Shown piece by piece: positions 17,289 to 23,246 of a stretch of 30,838 bases of DNA. Every line of letters starts with the position of its first letter. The first letter of the stretch is position 1. Below the pieces are notes generated by a model. The model was not told where the DNA came from. It worked only from the letters and a program-made list of their open reading frames with translations, and ran no database searches. Source of the DNA: Thermococcus sp. (GTDB lineage Archaea; Methanobacteriota_B; Thermococci; Thermococcales; Thermococcaceae); assembly GCA_027035445.1 (NCBI GenBank), contig JALVUT010000263.1, forward strand, positions 1-30,838, given 5' to 3'. Made by a program: the position numbers and the translations under genes.

Positions 17289-17406
17289 GATAGGCTGGAA
17301 GTGGGGTGATAGTGGATTCTGCTATACAGGGAAAGATGCTAAGAAAAAAGCATTAAGGCAGGGTCGAGCTATAGAAGCCTCGAAGAGCAGGAGGAAGAAG
17401 AAATGA
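17257..17406 (+). CDS. Small basic conserved phage protein (KWGxSGxCY type)
   Basis: 49 residues, overlapping the lipoprotein end by 32 nt and the next start by 4 nt (AAATGA). It reads MPLKRCRKKNKIGWKWGDSG and then FCYTGKDAKKKALRQGRAIEASK with a basic tail. The core W-K-W-G-x-S-G-x-C-Y-T followed by A-K-K-K-A-x-x-Q is a pattern known from very short phage proteins, usually located near structural or replication genes, of unknown function. It lacks a clear ribosome binding site, so translation is probably coupled to the lipoprotein gene. High Lys/Arg content would permit nucleic-acid binding, but this is not demonstrated. Confidence 0.7.
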   Translation: MPLKRCRKKNKIGWKWGDSGFCYTGKDAKKKALRQGRAIEASKSRRKKK

Positions 17407-17579
17407 CTTATCTTGTAGAAGGTCTGACTATCTTATGTGTCACTGCAATTGCAATTGTGACAGTAAAAGTCACTAATGGTAGCACTGATGGTCTCAACAT
17501 TGCACTCTCTGTTGCCAGTGGTCTCATTGGATACATAGCAAAGAGTGGTGTTGATTTCGTCAGAAAGGAGTCACACTGA
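17403..17579 (+). CDS. Small two-helix membrane protein, holin candidate
   Basis: 58 residues, beginning at the AAATGA overlap with the previous gene after the ribosome binding site GGAGGAAG. Two hydrophobic segments are visible: about residues 4-22 (LVEGLTILCVTAIAIVTV) and 31-48 (LNIALSVASGLIGYIA), with short polar ends and a charged C-terminus (RKESH). This is the size and topology of a class II/III-type holin, and it lies next to other envelope genes just before the late terminator. Holins share little sequence, so the assignment rests on topology and position. An alternative is a membrane-modifying small protein. The stop overlaps the next start (TGATG). Confidence 0.6.
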   Translation: MTYLVEGLTILCVTAIAIVTVKVTNGSTDGLNIALSVASGLIGYIAKSGVDFVRKESH

Positions 17580-17977
17580 TGGAAATCAAGATTGGTGAGA
17601 AATATACTCCAGATGAAGTGATCCAGTTTTGTAAAGAAAAGGGCCTTACAGATCTTGCGAAACGCATAGAAAAAGACAAAGAACATCTTGATCTGTTTGT
17701 TTCAGATGGTTGCTCCTGGTGGCCAGATTCTATTGGAGAATATAACTACTCAGAATGTTGTATCCTACATGATATTAAATACTGGGTAGGTGGAACAGAA
17801 GCCGATAGGTTGGAAGCAGACCTGCAGCTTGCTATTTGCGTTAATCGAATAGCAGGTCCAATCATGGCTGAAGTTATGCTGGCAGGTGTTCGAGGAGCAG
17901 GCCCTTTAGGCGAACTTATAAAAGCATCGTGGAGATGGGGGTATGGTCGAAAAGAAACCAGAAAAGTGCTCTATTGA
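17579..17977 (+). CDS. Phospholipase A2-like CCxxHD protein
   Basis: 132 residues. The core FVSDGCSWWPD (C45) is followed by SECCILHDIKYWVGGT with C60, C61, H64 and D65, and then ADLQLAICV (C87). CCxxHD followed by aromatic-x-x-G-G is the catalytic helix signature of the phospholipase A2 superfamily, where the His-Asp pair activates water and the paired Cys make disulphides; prokaryotic and phage relatives have this short form. There is no signal peptide, so it would need a holin or lysis to reach the membrane. It sits directly between a holin-like gene and a tail-anchored coiled coil, so a role in envelope disruption at lysis is a reasonable inference. Lipid cleavage is not proven. Confidence 0.65.
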   Translation: MEIKIGEKYTPDEVIQFCKEKGLTDLAKRIEKDKEHLDLFVSDGCSWWPDSIGEYNYSECCILHDIKYWVGGTEADRLEADLQLAICVNRIAGPIMAEVMLAGVRGAGPLGELIKASWRWGYGRKETRKVLY

Positions 17978-18311
17978 GGATTGTGCAATTAAAGATCATG
18001 TGGATTTCATTGTGTCACAATTCAAAGAGATTGCGCATAAGCTGACACAGAACCACATAGAATTAAGGATGTCAGTGGTTAAACTGACTGAAAACATGAA
18101 GTATGTCCAAAGAGTACATGAGAGGATTGATGATCTTGAAAAGAAATTCATTGAGGAAAACAAAGAGCTCAAAAAGAAGGTCGAAGAGAGCGACAAGGAG
18201 CTGCAAAAGAAAATCGAGAAAAACAACATGACTCTCTACAAAGTAGTCGGTGGAGTCTCAGTGTTATACCTTGTGATCCCCTGGGTAATTAAGCTACTGA
18301 TGAAACTGTAG
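17943..18311 (+). CDS. Coiled-coil protein with C-terminal membrane anchor
   Basis: 122 residues. Residues about 20-95 are a continuous charged helix with heptads (IDDLEKKFIEENKELKKKVE). The C-terminus, about 98-119, is a single hydrophobic segment (VVGGVSVLYLVIPWVIKLL) ending in MKL. The layout recalls XhlA-type haemolysin/holin accessory proteins, which have the same helix-then-anchor order. It overlaps the phospholipase-like gene by 35 nt and is the last gene before the terminator. A part in the lysis apparatus is the likeliest role; a canonical inner spanin would have the anchor at the N-terminus, so that is less likely. Confidence 0.65.
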   Translation: MVEKKPEKCSIEDCAIKDHVDFIVSQFKEIAHKLTQNHIELRMSVVKLTENMKYVQRVHERIDDLEKKFIEENKELKKKVEESDKELQKKIEKNNMTLYKVVGGVSVLYLVIPWVIKLLMKL

Positions 18312-18317
18312 ATAACA

Positions 18318-18346
18318 AGGGGCCACATAAGTGGCCCTTTTTGTTT
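18318..18346 (+). terminator. Rho-independent terminator at the convergence point
   Basis: GGGCCAC (18320-18326), loop ATAA, GTGGCCC (18331-18337), then TTTTTTG. Located 7 nt after the last late gene and before the convergent minus-strand gene. The opposite orientation has only a weak T run (CCTTGTT), so it works mainly on plus-strand transcripts. Confidence 0.9.
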
Positions 18347-18349
18347 ATC

Positions 18350-18526
18350 TTATTGGATTTCTTCTAGATGTTGGTTCACATAATCAACCATTGCATTGAT
18401 TGCAGCATCAAGTTCCTCTTCTCGCTCAAGAGCCCTCATCAACATAATATCACGTAAGATATCCACAGGGATAATAATGTACTGCTGTTTTACATTACGA
18501 TGTTTGGTCCCACTCTTCTTTTTCAT
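18350..18526 (-). CDS. Small charged protein, last gene of the minus-strand block
   Basis: 58 residues from ATG 18526, chosen because AGGAGA lies 5 nt upstream; the longer frame to 18574 would start without a ribosome binding site. The N-terminus is basic (MKKKSGTKHRNVKQQ). Then comes a short hydrophobic strand (YIIIPVDILRDIMLM) and an acidic helix (ALEREEELDAAINAMVDYVN). Strand-helix-helix with a basic arm would fit a small ribbon-helix-helix-like DNA-binding protein, but no signature allows a claim. Immediately upstream are an 18-bp perfect palindrome and a longer inverted repeat, which may control it. Confidence 0.55.
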   Translation of the reverse strand: MKKKSGTKHRNVKQQYIIIPVDILRDIMLMRALEREEELDAAINAMVDYVNQHLEEIQ

Positions 18527-18542
18527 AGTATCTCCTGAACTC

Positions 18543-18560
18543 CTTTTTGAATTCAAAAAG
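18543..18560. promoter_or_regulatory. 18-bp perfect palindrome upstream of the 58-aa gene
   Basis: CTTTTTGAATTCAAAAAG is a perfect palindrome that ends just before the ribosome binding site of the minus-strand gene starting at 18526. Possible operator or transcript hairpin. Confidence 0.5.
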
Positions 18561-18592
18561 AACCCATATGACATCTTTCCTGGTACAACCGG

Positions 18593-18628
18593 TAGCTATC
18601 AGATTCCTAACGAACCTTTTGATAGCTA
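18593..18628. repeat. Inverted repeat TAGCTATC/GATAGCTA with 20-nt spacer
   Basis: The arms are 18593-18600 and 18621-18628, directly after the stop of the upstream minus-strand Cys-rich gene. No T run follows, so it is not a classical terminator; it may be a processing or leader structure. Confidence 0.5.
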
Positions 18629-18931
18629 TTATAACTTCTTGTCTTTCCATAGTTGTTCAATAAAGTCTAACCTTGGATACCATAATGAACACTCTGTATC
18701 TGTTTGTTTTTTTAATGAACAAGTTGCTTTATCTGTGTACATTGCACAAGATTGACAACTTGTAAACACAGTTAAACCAGTGTCACATTCAATATACTTT
18801 GGAGCTCTATTATATGACCAATCTGAACACAAAGTCGGATGTCCTGTTGAGGGGTGTTTACGACAACTGTATAAGTTTGGCTTGACTCTTGTACTGTGAA
18901 CACAAGATCTACAGTTTATATTGAGTTTCAT
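18629..18931 (-). CDS. Cys-rich double zinc-knuckle protein, paralogue A
   Basis: 100 residues with two similar Cys4 units. Unit 1 begins CRSC and closes with LCSDWS. Unit 2 begins TSCQSCAMYTDKATCSLKK and closes ECSLWYPRLDFI. The common pattern is CxxC-x(n)-C-x(n)-CxxW, as expected for a structural zinc site followed by a buried Trp. It is clearly paralogous to the next gene upstream: both start MKLN-NCRSC and share APKYIEC/TPKYIEC and GLTV-TSCQSC. Its ATG overlaps the previous stop (ATGA), so expression is coupled. No function recognised; small zinc proteins of phages often bind host proteins or nucleic acid. Confidence 0.75.
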   Translation of the reverse strand: MKLNINCRSCVHSTRVKPNLYSCRKHPSTGHPTLCSDWSYNRAPKYIECDTGLTVFTSCQSCAMYTDKATCSLKKQTDTECSLWYPRLDFIEQLWKDKKL

Positions 18932-19191
18932 TTAGGTAACCTTTTGTCTCTCAATAAATATTTAACAAACTGTAAACTCGGGTACCATAAGACACACCCG
19001 TTGTGCATCTCTTTTTTCAATGCACAAGTGGATTTCTGTGTGTACTGCACACACGATTGACAAGAAGTGATTACAGTTAATCCCTTTTCACATTCGATAT
19101 ACTTTGGAGTGTATTTATAAGACCATTTTTTACACAGAGTATTTCTTCCACAATCAGATTGACATGATCTGCAGTTTACATTCAGTTTCAT
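18928..19191 (-). CDS. Cys-rich double zinc-knuckle protein, paralogue B
   Basis: 87 residues. Unit 1 is CRSC-x3-C-x5-C followed by KKW. Unit 2 is CQSC-x8-C-x9-C followed by VLWYP. It is shorter than paralogue A between the first Cys pair and the third Cys but nearly the same elsewhere (PKYIEC-x(3)-GLTV-TSCQSC). This closeness indicates a fairly recent tandem duplication. The ATGA overlap with the upstream paralogue suggests coupled translation. No enzyme motif and no membrane segment. Zinc binding is inferred from Cys spacing only. Confidence 0.75.
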   Translation of the reverse strand: MKLNVNCRSCQSDCGRNTLCKKWSYKYTPKYIECEKGLTVITSCQSCVQYTQKSTCALKKEMHNGCVLWYPSLQFVKYLLRDKRLPK

Positions 19192-19460
19192 AGCAATTTA
19201 AGGATATCTTTTCTTGGTCTCCACTTACCACAAGTCTCTGTAGTACTCTTGCAAGTATTATATGATCTGCAGTTTTGACATACAATCATAATTTGTGGGT
19301 TTTCATTGATGTGCATAAGAGACATCATCACATGGTTGGGTGACCATTTATCACAATAGTAACGCTGATAAACTGGTTTGTTATTCTTTAAGCAAACATA
19401 GTTAACTGCTATTTTATTACAAGAGATACACGTGACACATGCTATTGTTGCACACTCCAT
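19188..19460 (-). CDS. Cys-rich double zinc-knuckle protein, paralogue C
   Basis: 90 residues. The same two-unit plan is more diverged. Unit 1 is CVTCISCNK ... YCDKWSP and unit 2 is IVCQNCRSYNTCKS ... CGKWRPRKDIL. The second unit keeps CQxC, the third and fourth Cys, and the W-x-P ending of paralogues A and B. ATG 19460 is preceded by GAGG at 8 nt, so this is the ribosome entry point for the C-B-A set, which then runs through two ATGA overlaps. Function unknown. Confidence 0.75.
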   Translation of the reverse strand: MECATIACVTCISCNKIAVNYVCLKNNKPVYQRYYCDKWSPNHVMMSLMHINENPQIMIVCQNCRSYNTCKSTTETCGKWRPRKDILKLL

Positions 19461-19535
19461 CTTAAGTTCCTCAAGATAAACTGAAAAGTTGACCAGTCAG
19501 TTGTAACCCACACTGCTGTCTCCAGAGACAGTTTG
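19461..19535. other. Intergenic spacer with strong hairpin-forming dyad
   Basis: 75 nt between two minus-strand genes. It contains dyad copy 5 and no visible gene. No sigma70-like promoter could be seen with confidence. Confidence 0.5.
19516..19531. repeat. CTGTCTC-CA-GAGACAG dyad, copy 5 (intergenic)
   Basis: Perfect 7+2+7 inverted repeat. It is the only exact copy outside a protein-coding gene, located between the 67-aa gene and paralogue C. Confidence 0.85.
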
Positions 19536-19739
19536 TCAACACACCTGTCCATTTAGGATTTCCTCCACACTTTCAGAAACTATAAAAGGACTAGGGTCTC
19601 CTTTTAGGTAAACCATTGATCGTAAAATAAAGCCCATTTCAGAAACAACAGGTACAATCTCCTGGACTGTACTAATAGAATCAATGGGGACTACAATAAA
19701 GCAGCCCCCACCATCTGTCAGAACTATAGATGTCATCAT
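19536..19739 (-). CDS. Hypothetical 67-aa protein
   Basis: 67 residues. It opens MMTSIVLTDGGGCFIVVPID and continues with two short strands and a helix (VQEIVPVVSEMGFILRSMVYLK), suggesting a small alpha/beta domain. No Cys knuckles, so it is not a member of the surrounding Cys-rich family although it lies inside that array. The AGGAG ribosome binding site is 5 nt before ATG 19739, and a second ATG follows directly. The start overlaps the stop of the upstream Cys-rich paralogue D, so the two are probably translated together. Function unknown. Confidence 0.6.
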   Translation of the reverse strand: MMTSIVLTDGGGCFIVVPIDSISTVQEIVPVVSEMGFILRSMVYLKGDPSPFIVSESVEEILNGQVC

Positions 19740-20041
19740 ACCAACTCCTGTAATACACCATCATCCAGCTTCCAATTTGAATAATCACAAACTGGTTCTG
19801 ATGTCACATCAGTATGTGAACACGCTGTCCCGTAATACTTGCAATTCAGACAACTTTTTGCAACCACAATAGTTGTATCAAACCTCCTCTTCTGCGTAAT
19901 AATAGGTGAAGGTTGTTTCCATTTGATACAAGGTTTGTGTGTAGTCACATCAATCGTCTTTCCACTGACGATGCACCTATAACCTTCAGGATTGGCATTA
20001 CTGTTGGCACAAGTGAAACAATCAATACAACACACTTGCAT
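19736..20041 (-). CDS. Cys-rich double zinc-knuckle protein, paralogue D
   Basis: 101 residues from ATG 20041, which overlaps the reductase stop (TAATG) and has GGAG 8 nt upstream. A longer frame to 20065 is open but would read into the reductase. Unit 1 is CCIDCFTCANS ... YRC ... PCIKW. Unit 2 is SCLNCKYYGTACSH ... VCDYSNW. It is the most diverged member but keeps two CxxC-C-C-x(n)-W units in order. Its location places the Cys-rich array in the same transcription unit as ribonucleotide reductase. Function unknown. Confidence 0.7.
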   Translation of the reverse strand: MQVCCIDCFTCANSNANPEGYRCIVSGKTIDVTTHKPCIKWKQPSPIITQKRRFDTTIVVAKSCLNCKYYGTACSHTDVTSEPVCDYSNWKLDDGVLQELV

Positions 20042-21261
20042 TATCCACACTCCGAATGTCCGCACGTTTCACAAGCCCAGCATCCACCTTGCGGTGTCAT
20101 ATTGTTATAACACTTAGGACACTTCTTTGTAACCACTTCCTCAAGATTCGTGTGGTACTGATCGAGTATCCTTGCAAGTTTCGCTGGTTCATCTGCCACT
20201 GAAGAAGCTGACCTCCAAAGCTGCTTAGTGATCTCTTCAAGAGGAATATTGTACCTCATACAGAGGGACAGAAGTCTACAGATAGTATGCCAGAAGGAGT
20301 CTGCCTCTTCAACAGGGAGTTTCGCAAAGACTTCCACAGGCTGGTCATCAACAGTACACACGGTAAAGTAGACATTGCGTTTCTTCCTGTCCTTCACCCG
20401 GTACCTTTTGGCATCTAAAGTGTCCGGAAGAATCAACTTATAGGGTACAGGCAGTTCATCCTGAGTATTGGTAGAGTCTTCTGTACTTTGGTCCTCAGTA
20501 GTAAACACCTGTTCACCGCGAGAACCATCCACGTATACTGTCAGACCCTTACAACCTTTCTTCCAGGCCCTTACATATGCCTCCAGAACTTCTTTAGGTT
20601 TTGTCCCTTTTGGCATATTGATTGTCTTACTGACTCCAGAGTCAACATATTCCTGTAGTGCAGCTTGTATGTCAACATGTGCTCTCCAAGAGATCTCATT
20701 AGCTGCCTTGAAGAGATCTTTATGTTTCTCAAGAACTTCTTCTTCAGTAATACCTGTTTCCCTAGCTATCCGACTGATATGTTTATTGTACATCTTAACC
20801 TGATGTCCATCCATAACAGTCTTGATTGCATAGGGGGCATAGTAAGGCTCACAACCATAAGAACACCCAGCAAGCATACTCAGGGTTCCGGTCGGAGCAA
20901 TAGAGGTTATATTAGTATTCCTCCCATTAGAATAATATTTTGCTTTCTCATGGATAAACTTCATGACAGCACTAGCAACATCAAGTGCAGACCTGGAATC
21001 GTAAGGTACACGCATAAGAATCAACAGATCATGAAGACCCATGATTCCAATGCCAATCTTACGAGTTTCCTTCATTGCCTTGTTACATTCAGGAACAGGA
21101 AACTCAGAATGATCCAGAATGTTATTAAGAAACTTAACTGCAATAACAACAGTATATTCAAGTTTATCCCAATCTACTGAGTTAGTCTCAGGGTCATACA
21201 TTTTCTCAAGGTTGATGGACCCGAGACAACAGTTTTCATAAGGTAACAGTGGCTGTTCTCC
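20041..21261 (-). CDS. nrdJ: Class II ribonucleotide reductase, exon 2 (C-terminal 406 residues)
   Basis: Exon 2 resumes the reading frame at GGA (Gly242), giving GEQPLLPYENCCLGSINL, the continuation of the active-site NPC|GE motif. E243 is the catalytic Glu, and C252 is the second redox-active Cys that pairs with C72 of exon 1. SIAPTGTLSMLAGCSYG is the conserved phosphate-binding loop (PTGT) of reductases, and KIGIGIMGLHDLL is the usual class I/II helix. The C-terminus CPKCYNNM ... CWACETCGHSECG is the Cys-rich tail that re-reduces the active site in class II enzymes. The family uses adenosylcobalamin, so no separate radical subunit is needed. The total spliced protein would be 647 residues. 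The stop overlaps the next gene (TAATG). Confidence 0.93.
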   Translation of the reverse strand, partial: GEQPLLPYENCCLGSINLEKMYDPETNSVDWDKLEYTVVIAVKFLNNILDHSEFPVPECNKAMKETRKIGIGIMGLHDLLILMRVPYDSRSALDVASAVMKFIHEKAKYYSNGRNTNITSIAPTGTLSMLAGCSYGCEPYYAPYAIKTVMDGHQVKMYNKHISRIARETGITEEEVLEKHKDLFKAANEISWRAHVDIQAALQEYVDSGVSKTINMPKGTKPKEVLEAYVRAWKKGCKGLTVYVDGSRGEQVFTTEDQSTEDSTNTQDELPVPYKLILPDTLDAKRYRVKDRKKRNVYFTVCTVDDQPVEVFAKLPVEEADSFWHTICRLLSLCMRYNIPLEEITKQLWRSASSVADEPAKLARILDQYHTNLEEVVTKKCPKCYNNMTPQGGCWACETCGHSECG

Positions 21262-22059
21262 CGATTCTGTTAGCAGGTCTATTGACCCCTGTCATTAGTT
21301 TCCTATGACATCTCCATGTTTCCATGGAGTCCAGACTGTCACTTCATCCCCAAAACGGGGAGCCAGCCGTTCGATCTTATACCGGAAACTCGGGGCAACA
21401 TAAGGCATCACAGTATGAATAAACTTCAGATGATCTGCAGATTTAACTCTGAGATAGTACCTCTGATTCTGTCTGTTAACTGTAGTCCTTATTCCAAGTG
21501 CCCTATAGATAGCTTTACTTAACAAAAGGTTATCACCATAAGAAAACCCTTTTGTATTCAAAGAGACATCACTATTGTAAACACGTAACCCACCCTTCGC
21601 CATAAAAATGATGGCTAGCATTTCAGCATCCATTAGTTTTAACATATGAGGGTCTATGACCTTCTTCCTGTCAATATAAACCCTCGAATGAATCTTTGTG
21701 AAGAACGGGTGAGCTTTAGATTCCAACCGTATTTGTGGTTGTCTTTTGTAACCCTTACGTTCAGTTACCAGAACTGAAGTGATATTCTCCAGTGTCCTAG
21801 CTACCATTTCAATGTAATCTGCATTCACAGCTCTCATATTCATTATGAATCTTGCGTTTTTATTTCGGCCAGTCTTATAGAGACCACCATCAAAAGTTGC
21901 AAATGCAGACACAAGTTTAACCAATTGTTTCTTATCAGTACAGATCACAGTCGTTACACCTCCCAATACTGGGTTGGCACGGGATTGCCTCAATGAGGTG
22001 TCCCCCGTTTTTAGGCTGGTTATTCGACTAGTGTTACCACTAGAAGGTGCCGAAAGTTA
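21262..22059 (-). ncRNA. Group I self-splicing intron in nrdJ
   Basis: 798 nt. The 5' exon ends in U (22060) and the intron ends in G (21262), the group I rule. By eye, minus-strand pairings with plus coordinates are: P1 exon GUGU (22060-22063) with internal guide GCAC (22047-22050), including the splice-site U-G; P2 CUAGUG-GUAA-CACUAG (22028-22043); P3 CCAGCC (22014-22019) with GGCUGG (21363-21368); P4 ACGGG (22004-22008) with CCCGU (21979-21983); P5 at 21988-21998; P6 CCCA-UGGG (21962-21973); P7 GACUG (21948-21952) with CAGUC (21334-21338); P8 at 21348-21360; P9 CUCCAUG-GAAA-CAUGGAG (21312-21329). GGCAAUCCCGUGCC matches the usual Q region. Removal restores the NPCGE motif exactly. Confidence 0.93.
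21295..21993 (-). CDS. LAGLIDADG homing endonuclease within the nrdJ intron
   Basis: 232 residues if the TTG at 21993 is used; a GTG at about 21948 (in ACG ACT GTG ATC) is an alternative start. The first LAGLIDADG helix is KLVSAFATFDGGLYK, with Asp in place. The second, MLAIIFMAKGGLRVY, has Lys where the metal-binding Asp is expected. The remaining body (RPQ/ SKAHPFFTKIHSRVYID, HLKFIHTVMPYV) fits the LAGLIDADG_2-type enzymes found in group I introns. Both coding ends overlap core RNA elements: the start is in P5, and the end covers P3', P8, P7' and P9. The enzyme would spread the intron to intronless reductase genes, or act as a maturase if cleavage is lost. Confidence 0.85.
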   Translation of the reverse strand: MRQSRANPVLGGVTTVICTDKKQLVKLVSAFATFDGGLYKTGRNKNARFIMNMRAVNADYIEMVARTLENITSVLVTERKGYKRQPQIRLESKAHPFFTKIHSRVYIDRKKVIDPHMLKLMDAEMLAIIFMAKGGLRVYNSDVSLNTKGFSYGDNLLLSKAIYRALGIRTTVNRQNQRYYLRVKSADHLKFIHTVMPYVAPSFRYKIERLAPRFGDEVTVWTPWKHGDVIGN

Positions 22060-22782
22060 ACACGGATTTACGCCACTAAGTTCACCAAGGTCTTTCCTGT
22101 AGTTATCCTTTTCGATCCGATCACCAAAGAGAATCCCAGGTTCACCATGGTAACATGCGTTCTCAGCAATCAACTTAAGAATTTGGTGTTCTTCAGAAGA
22201 TACATCTTCAACAGCATTCTGCATGAACTGATCGGTTACTCGAACTGACAGATTGAAGTTCTCAAGGACACCACCTTTAGATTTCACAGTGATAAACTTT
22301 TTGATATCAGGATGATAACAGTCAAGGACAGCCATATTGGCTCCCCTACGACGACCACCCTGTTTGATTACATCTGTTGCAGCATCCTGGATCTTCATGA
22401 AACTTACAGGTCCAGAAGCTACTCCATCTGTTGAATTTACAGGAGATCCTTCAGGACGCAGCTTAGAGAAGTTCGCTCCGACTCCACCTCCACTTTTAGA
22501 GATCAGAGCTGCATCAGCATAATATTTGAAGATACTCTGCATGTTATCCTCTACTGGAAGAACAAAACATGCAGAATAACTTTTGATATCTGTTCCTGCA
22601 TTCATAAGAGCCGGTGAATTCGGAAGAAACTCACGCTCCTGCATGACCTTGAAGAACTCTTGCTCTTGTTTACTGTTGTAAGCAAAATGTTTTGCTACAC
22701 GTTTACATAGGTCATCCCACCCCTTTTCACCTTCACGCAAATACCTTTCCTCAAGAATCTTCTGAATACCTTTCTCATCCAT
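22060..22782 (-). CDS. nrdJ: Class II ribonucleotide reductase, exon 1 (N-terminal 241 residues)
   Basis: Start ATG 22782 (MDEKGIQKILEERYL) is preceded by AAGGTGG at 8 nt and overlaps the upstream gene; the open frame to 22827 lacks support. Conserved reductase blocks are FLPNSPALMNAG (residues 53-63), SACFVLPVEDNMQSIF with redox Cys72, KSGGGVGANFSKLRP (96-110), QGGRRRGANMAVLDCYHPDI, and NFNLSVRVTDQFM. The exon ends SGVNPC, where C241 is the expected thiyl-radical Cys and N239 its partner. A stop codon follows at once because the intron begins there. The enzyme reduces ribonucleotides for phage DNA synthesis, and cobalamin dependence is the family property. Confidence 0.93.
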
Positions 22783-23149
22783 CGAACTTACCACCTTGAA
22801 TGTCTGTATAAAGCCTCTTGTGTGCACTGTAAAAATTACCTATATTCTTATAGAAGAACGATGTATTCAAATAGCATTTCCCATGTCTTTTCCCATATCC
22901 ACACCCGATACACCTGATTTTCTTTAGGTAAATTGTAAAGAAATACCTTTGGCACCACGGGCACGTTGTGGCCATACCAGGGAAACTATACTTGTAAATA
23001 TAAGATATAATTCTTTTATATACTTTTTTGCATTTCAGTTCGGACCAAGAGTCTATTTCTTTAAGATCTTCTTCTGTGTATATCTTTGGCCAATTAGACA
23101 TCCGATTCTTAAACAAAAGAATAGAGATCAGTTTGTTTTTATACTTCAC
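22775..23149 (-). CDS. Cys-rich protein, member 1 of a second paralogue pair
   Basis: 124 residues with a GTG start at 23149. GGAGG lies 10 nt upstream, and the N-terminus (KNKLISILL) then aligns with the REKLIRILE start of the paralogue at 23247-23609, which supports this start over the internal ATG. The body has an acidic helix (TEEDLKEIDSWSELKCKKVYKRI), then CPWC, CIGCGYGKRHGKCYL and FFYKNIGNFYSAHKRL. The Cys set (CPWC-x12-CIGC-x7-C) suggests one zinc site. It is Lys/Tyr-rich and basic, perhaps nucleic-acid binding. It overlaps the start of nrdJ and so lies in the same operon. Function unknown. Confidence 0.65.
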   Translation of the reverse strand: MKYKNKLISILLFKNRMSNWPKIYTEEDLKEIDSWSELKCKKVYKRIISYIYKYSFPGMATTCPWCQRYFFTIYLKKIRCIGCGYGKRHGKCYLNTSFFYKNIGNFYSAHKRLYTDIQGGKFDG

Positions 23150-23244
23150 TTATAATGATCCTCCATGCTGTAATCATACCCACACCAGAAACATCTGTAT
23201 CCGTGTAATAATATAAACTTTCTTAGAGATGGTGACTTTTTCAC
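23146..23244 (-). CDS. Very short CxxC peptide gene
   Basis: 32 residues, GTG start 2 nt after the stop of the upstream gene and a GTGA overlap with the downstream gene. It reads VKKSPSLRKFILLHGYRCFW and then CGYDYSMEDHYK. One CFWC pair could join a metal site, perhaps as a dimer. The tight start/stop spacing on both sides is the main evidence; no ribosome binding site is visible, so translation would depend on re-initiation. It could also be merely the untranslated link between two genes. Confidence 0.4.
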   Translation of the reverse strand: MKKSPSLRKFILLHGYRCFWCGYDYSMEDHYK

Positions 23245-23246
23245 AG

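Noticed and set aside
18593..18628. tRNA-like element (contains GGTTCG on the minus strand)
   Set aside because: No acceptor, D or anticodon arms can be formed around it; only a simple 8-bp inverted repeat is present.
18396..18755. 119-residue plus-strand frame after the late terminator
   Set aside because: Antisense to two small minus-strand genes; no ribosome binding site and shadow-like composition.
20041..22782. Reductase broken by frameshift or as two independent subunits
   Set aside because: The halves join without residue loss at NPC|GE and the intervening 798 nt folds as a group I intron with a homing ORF.
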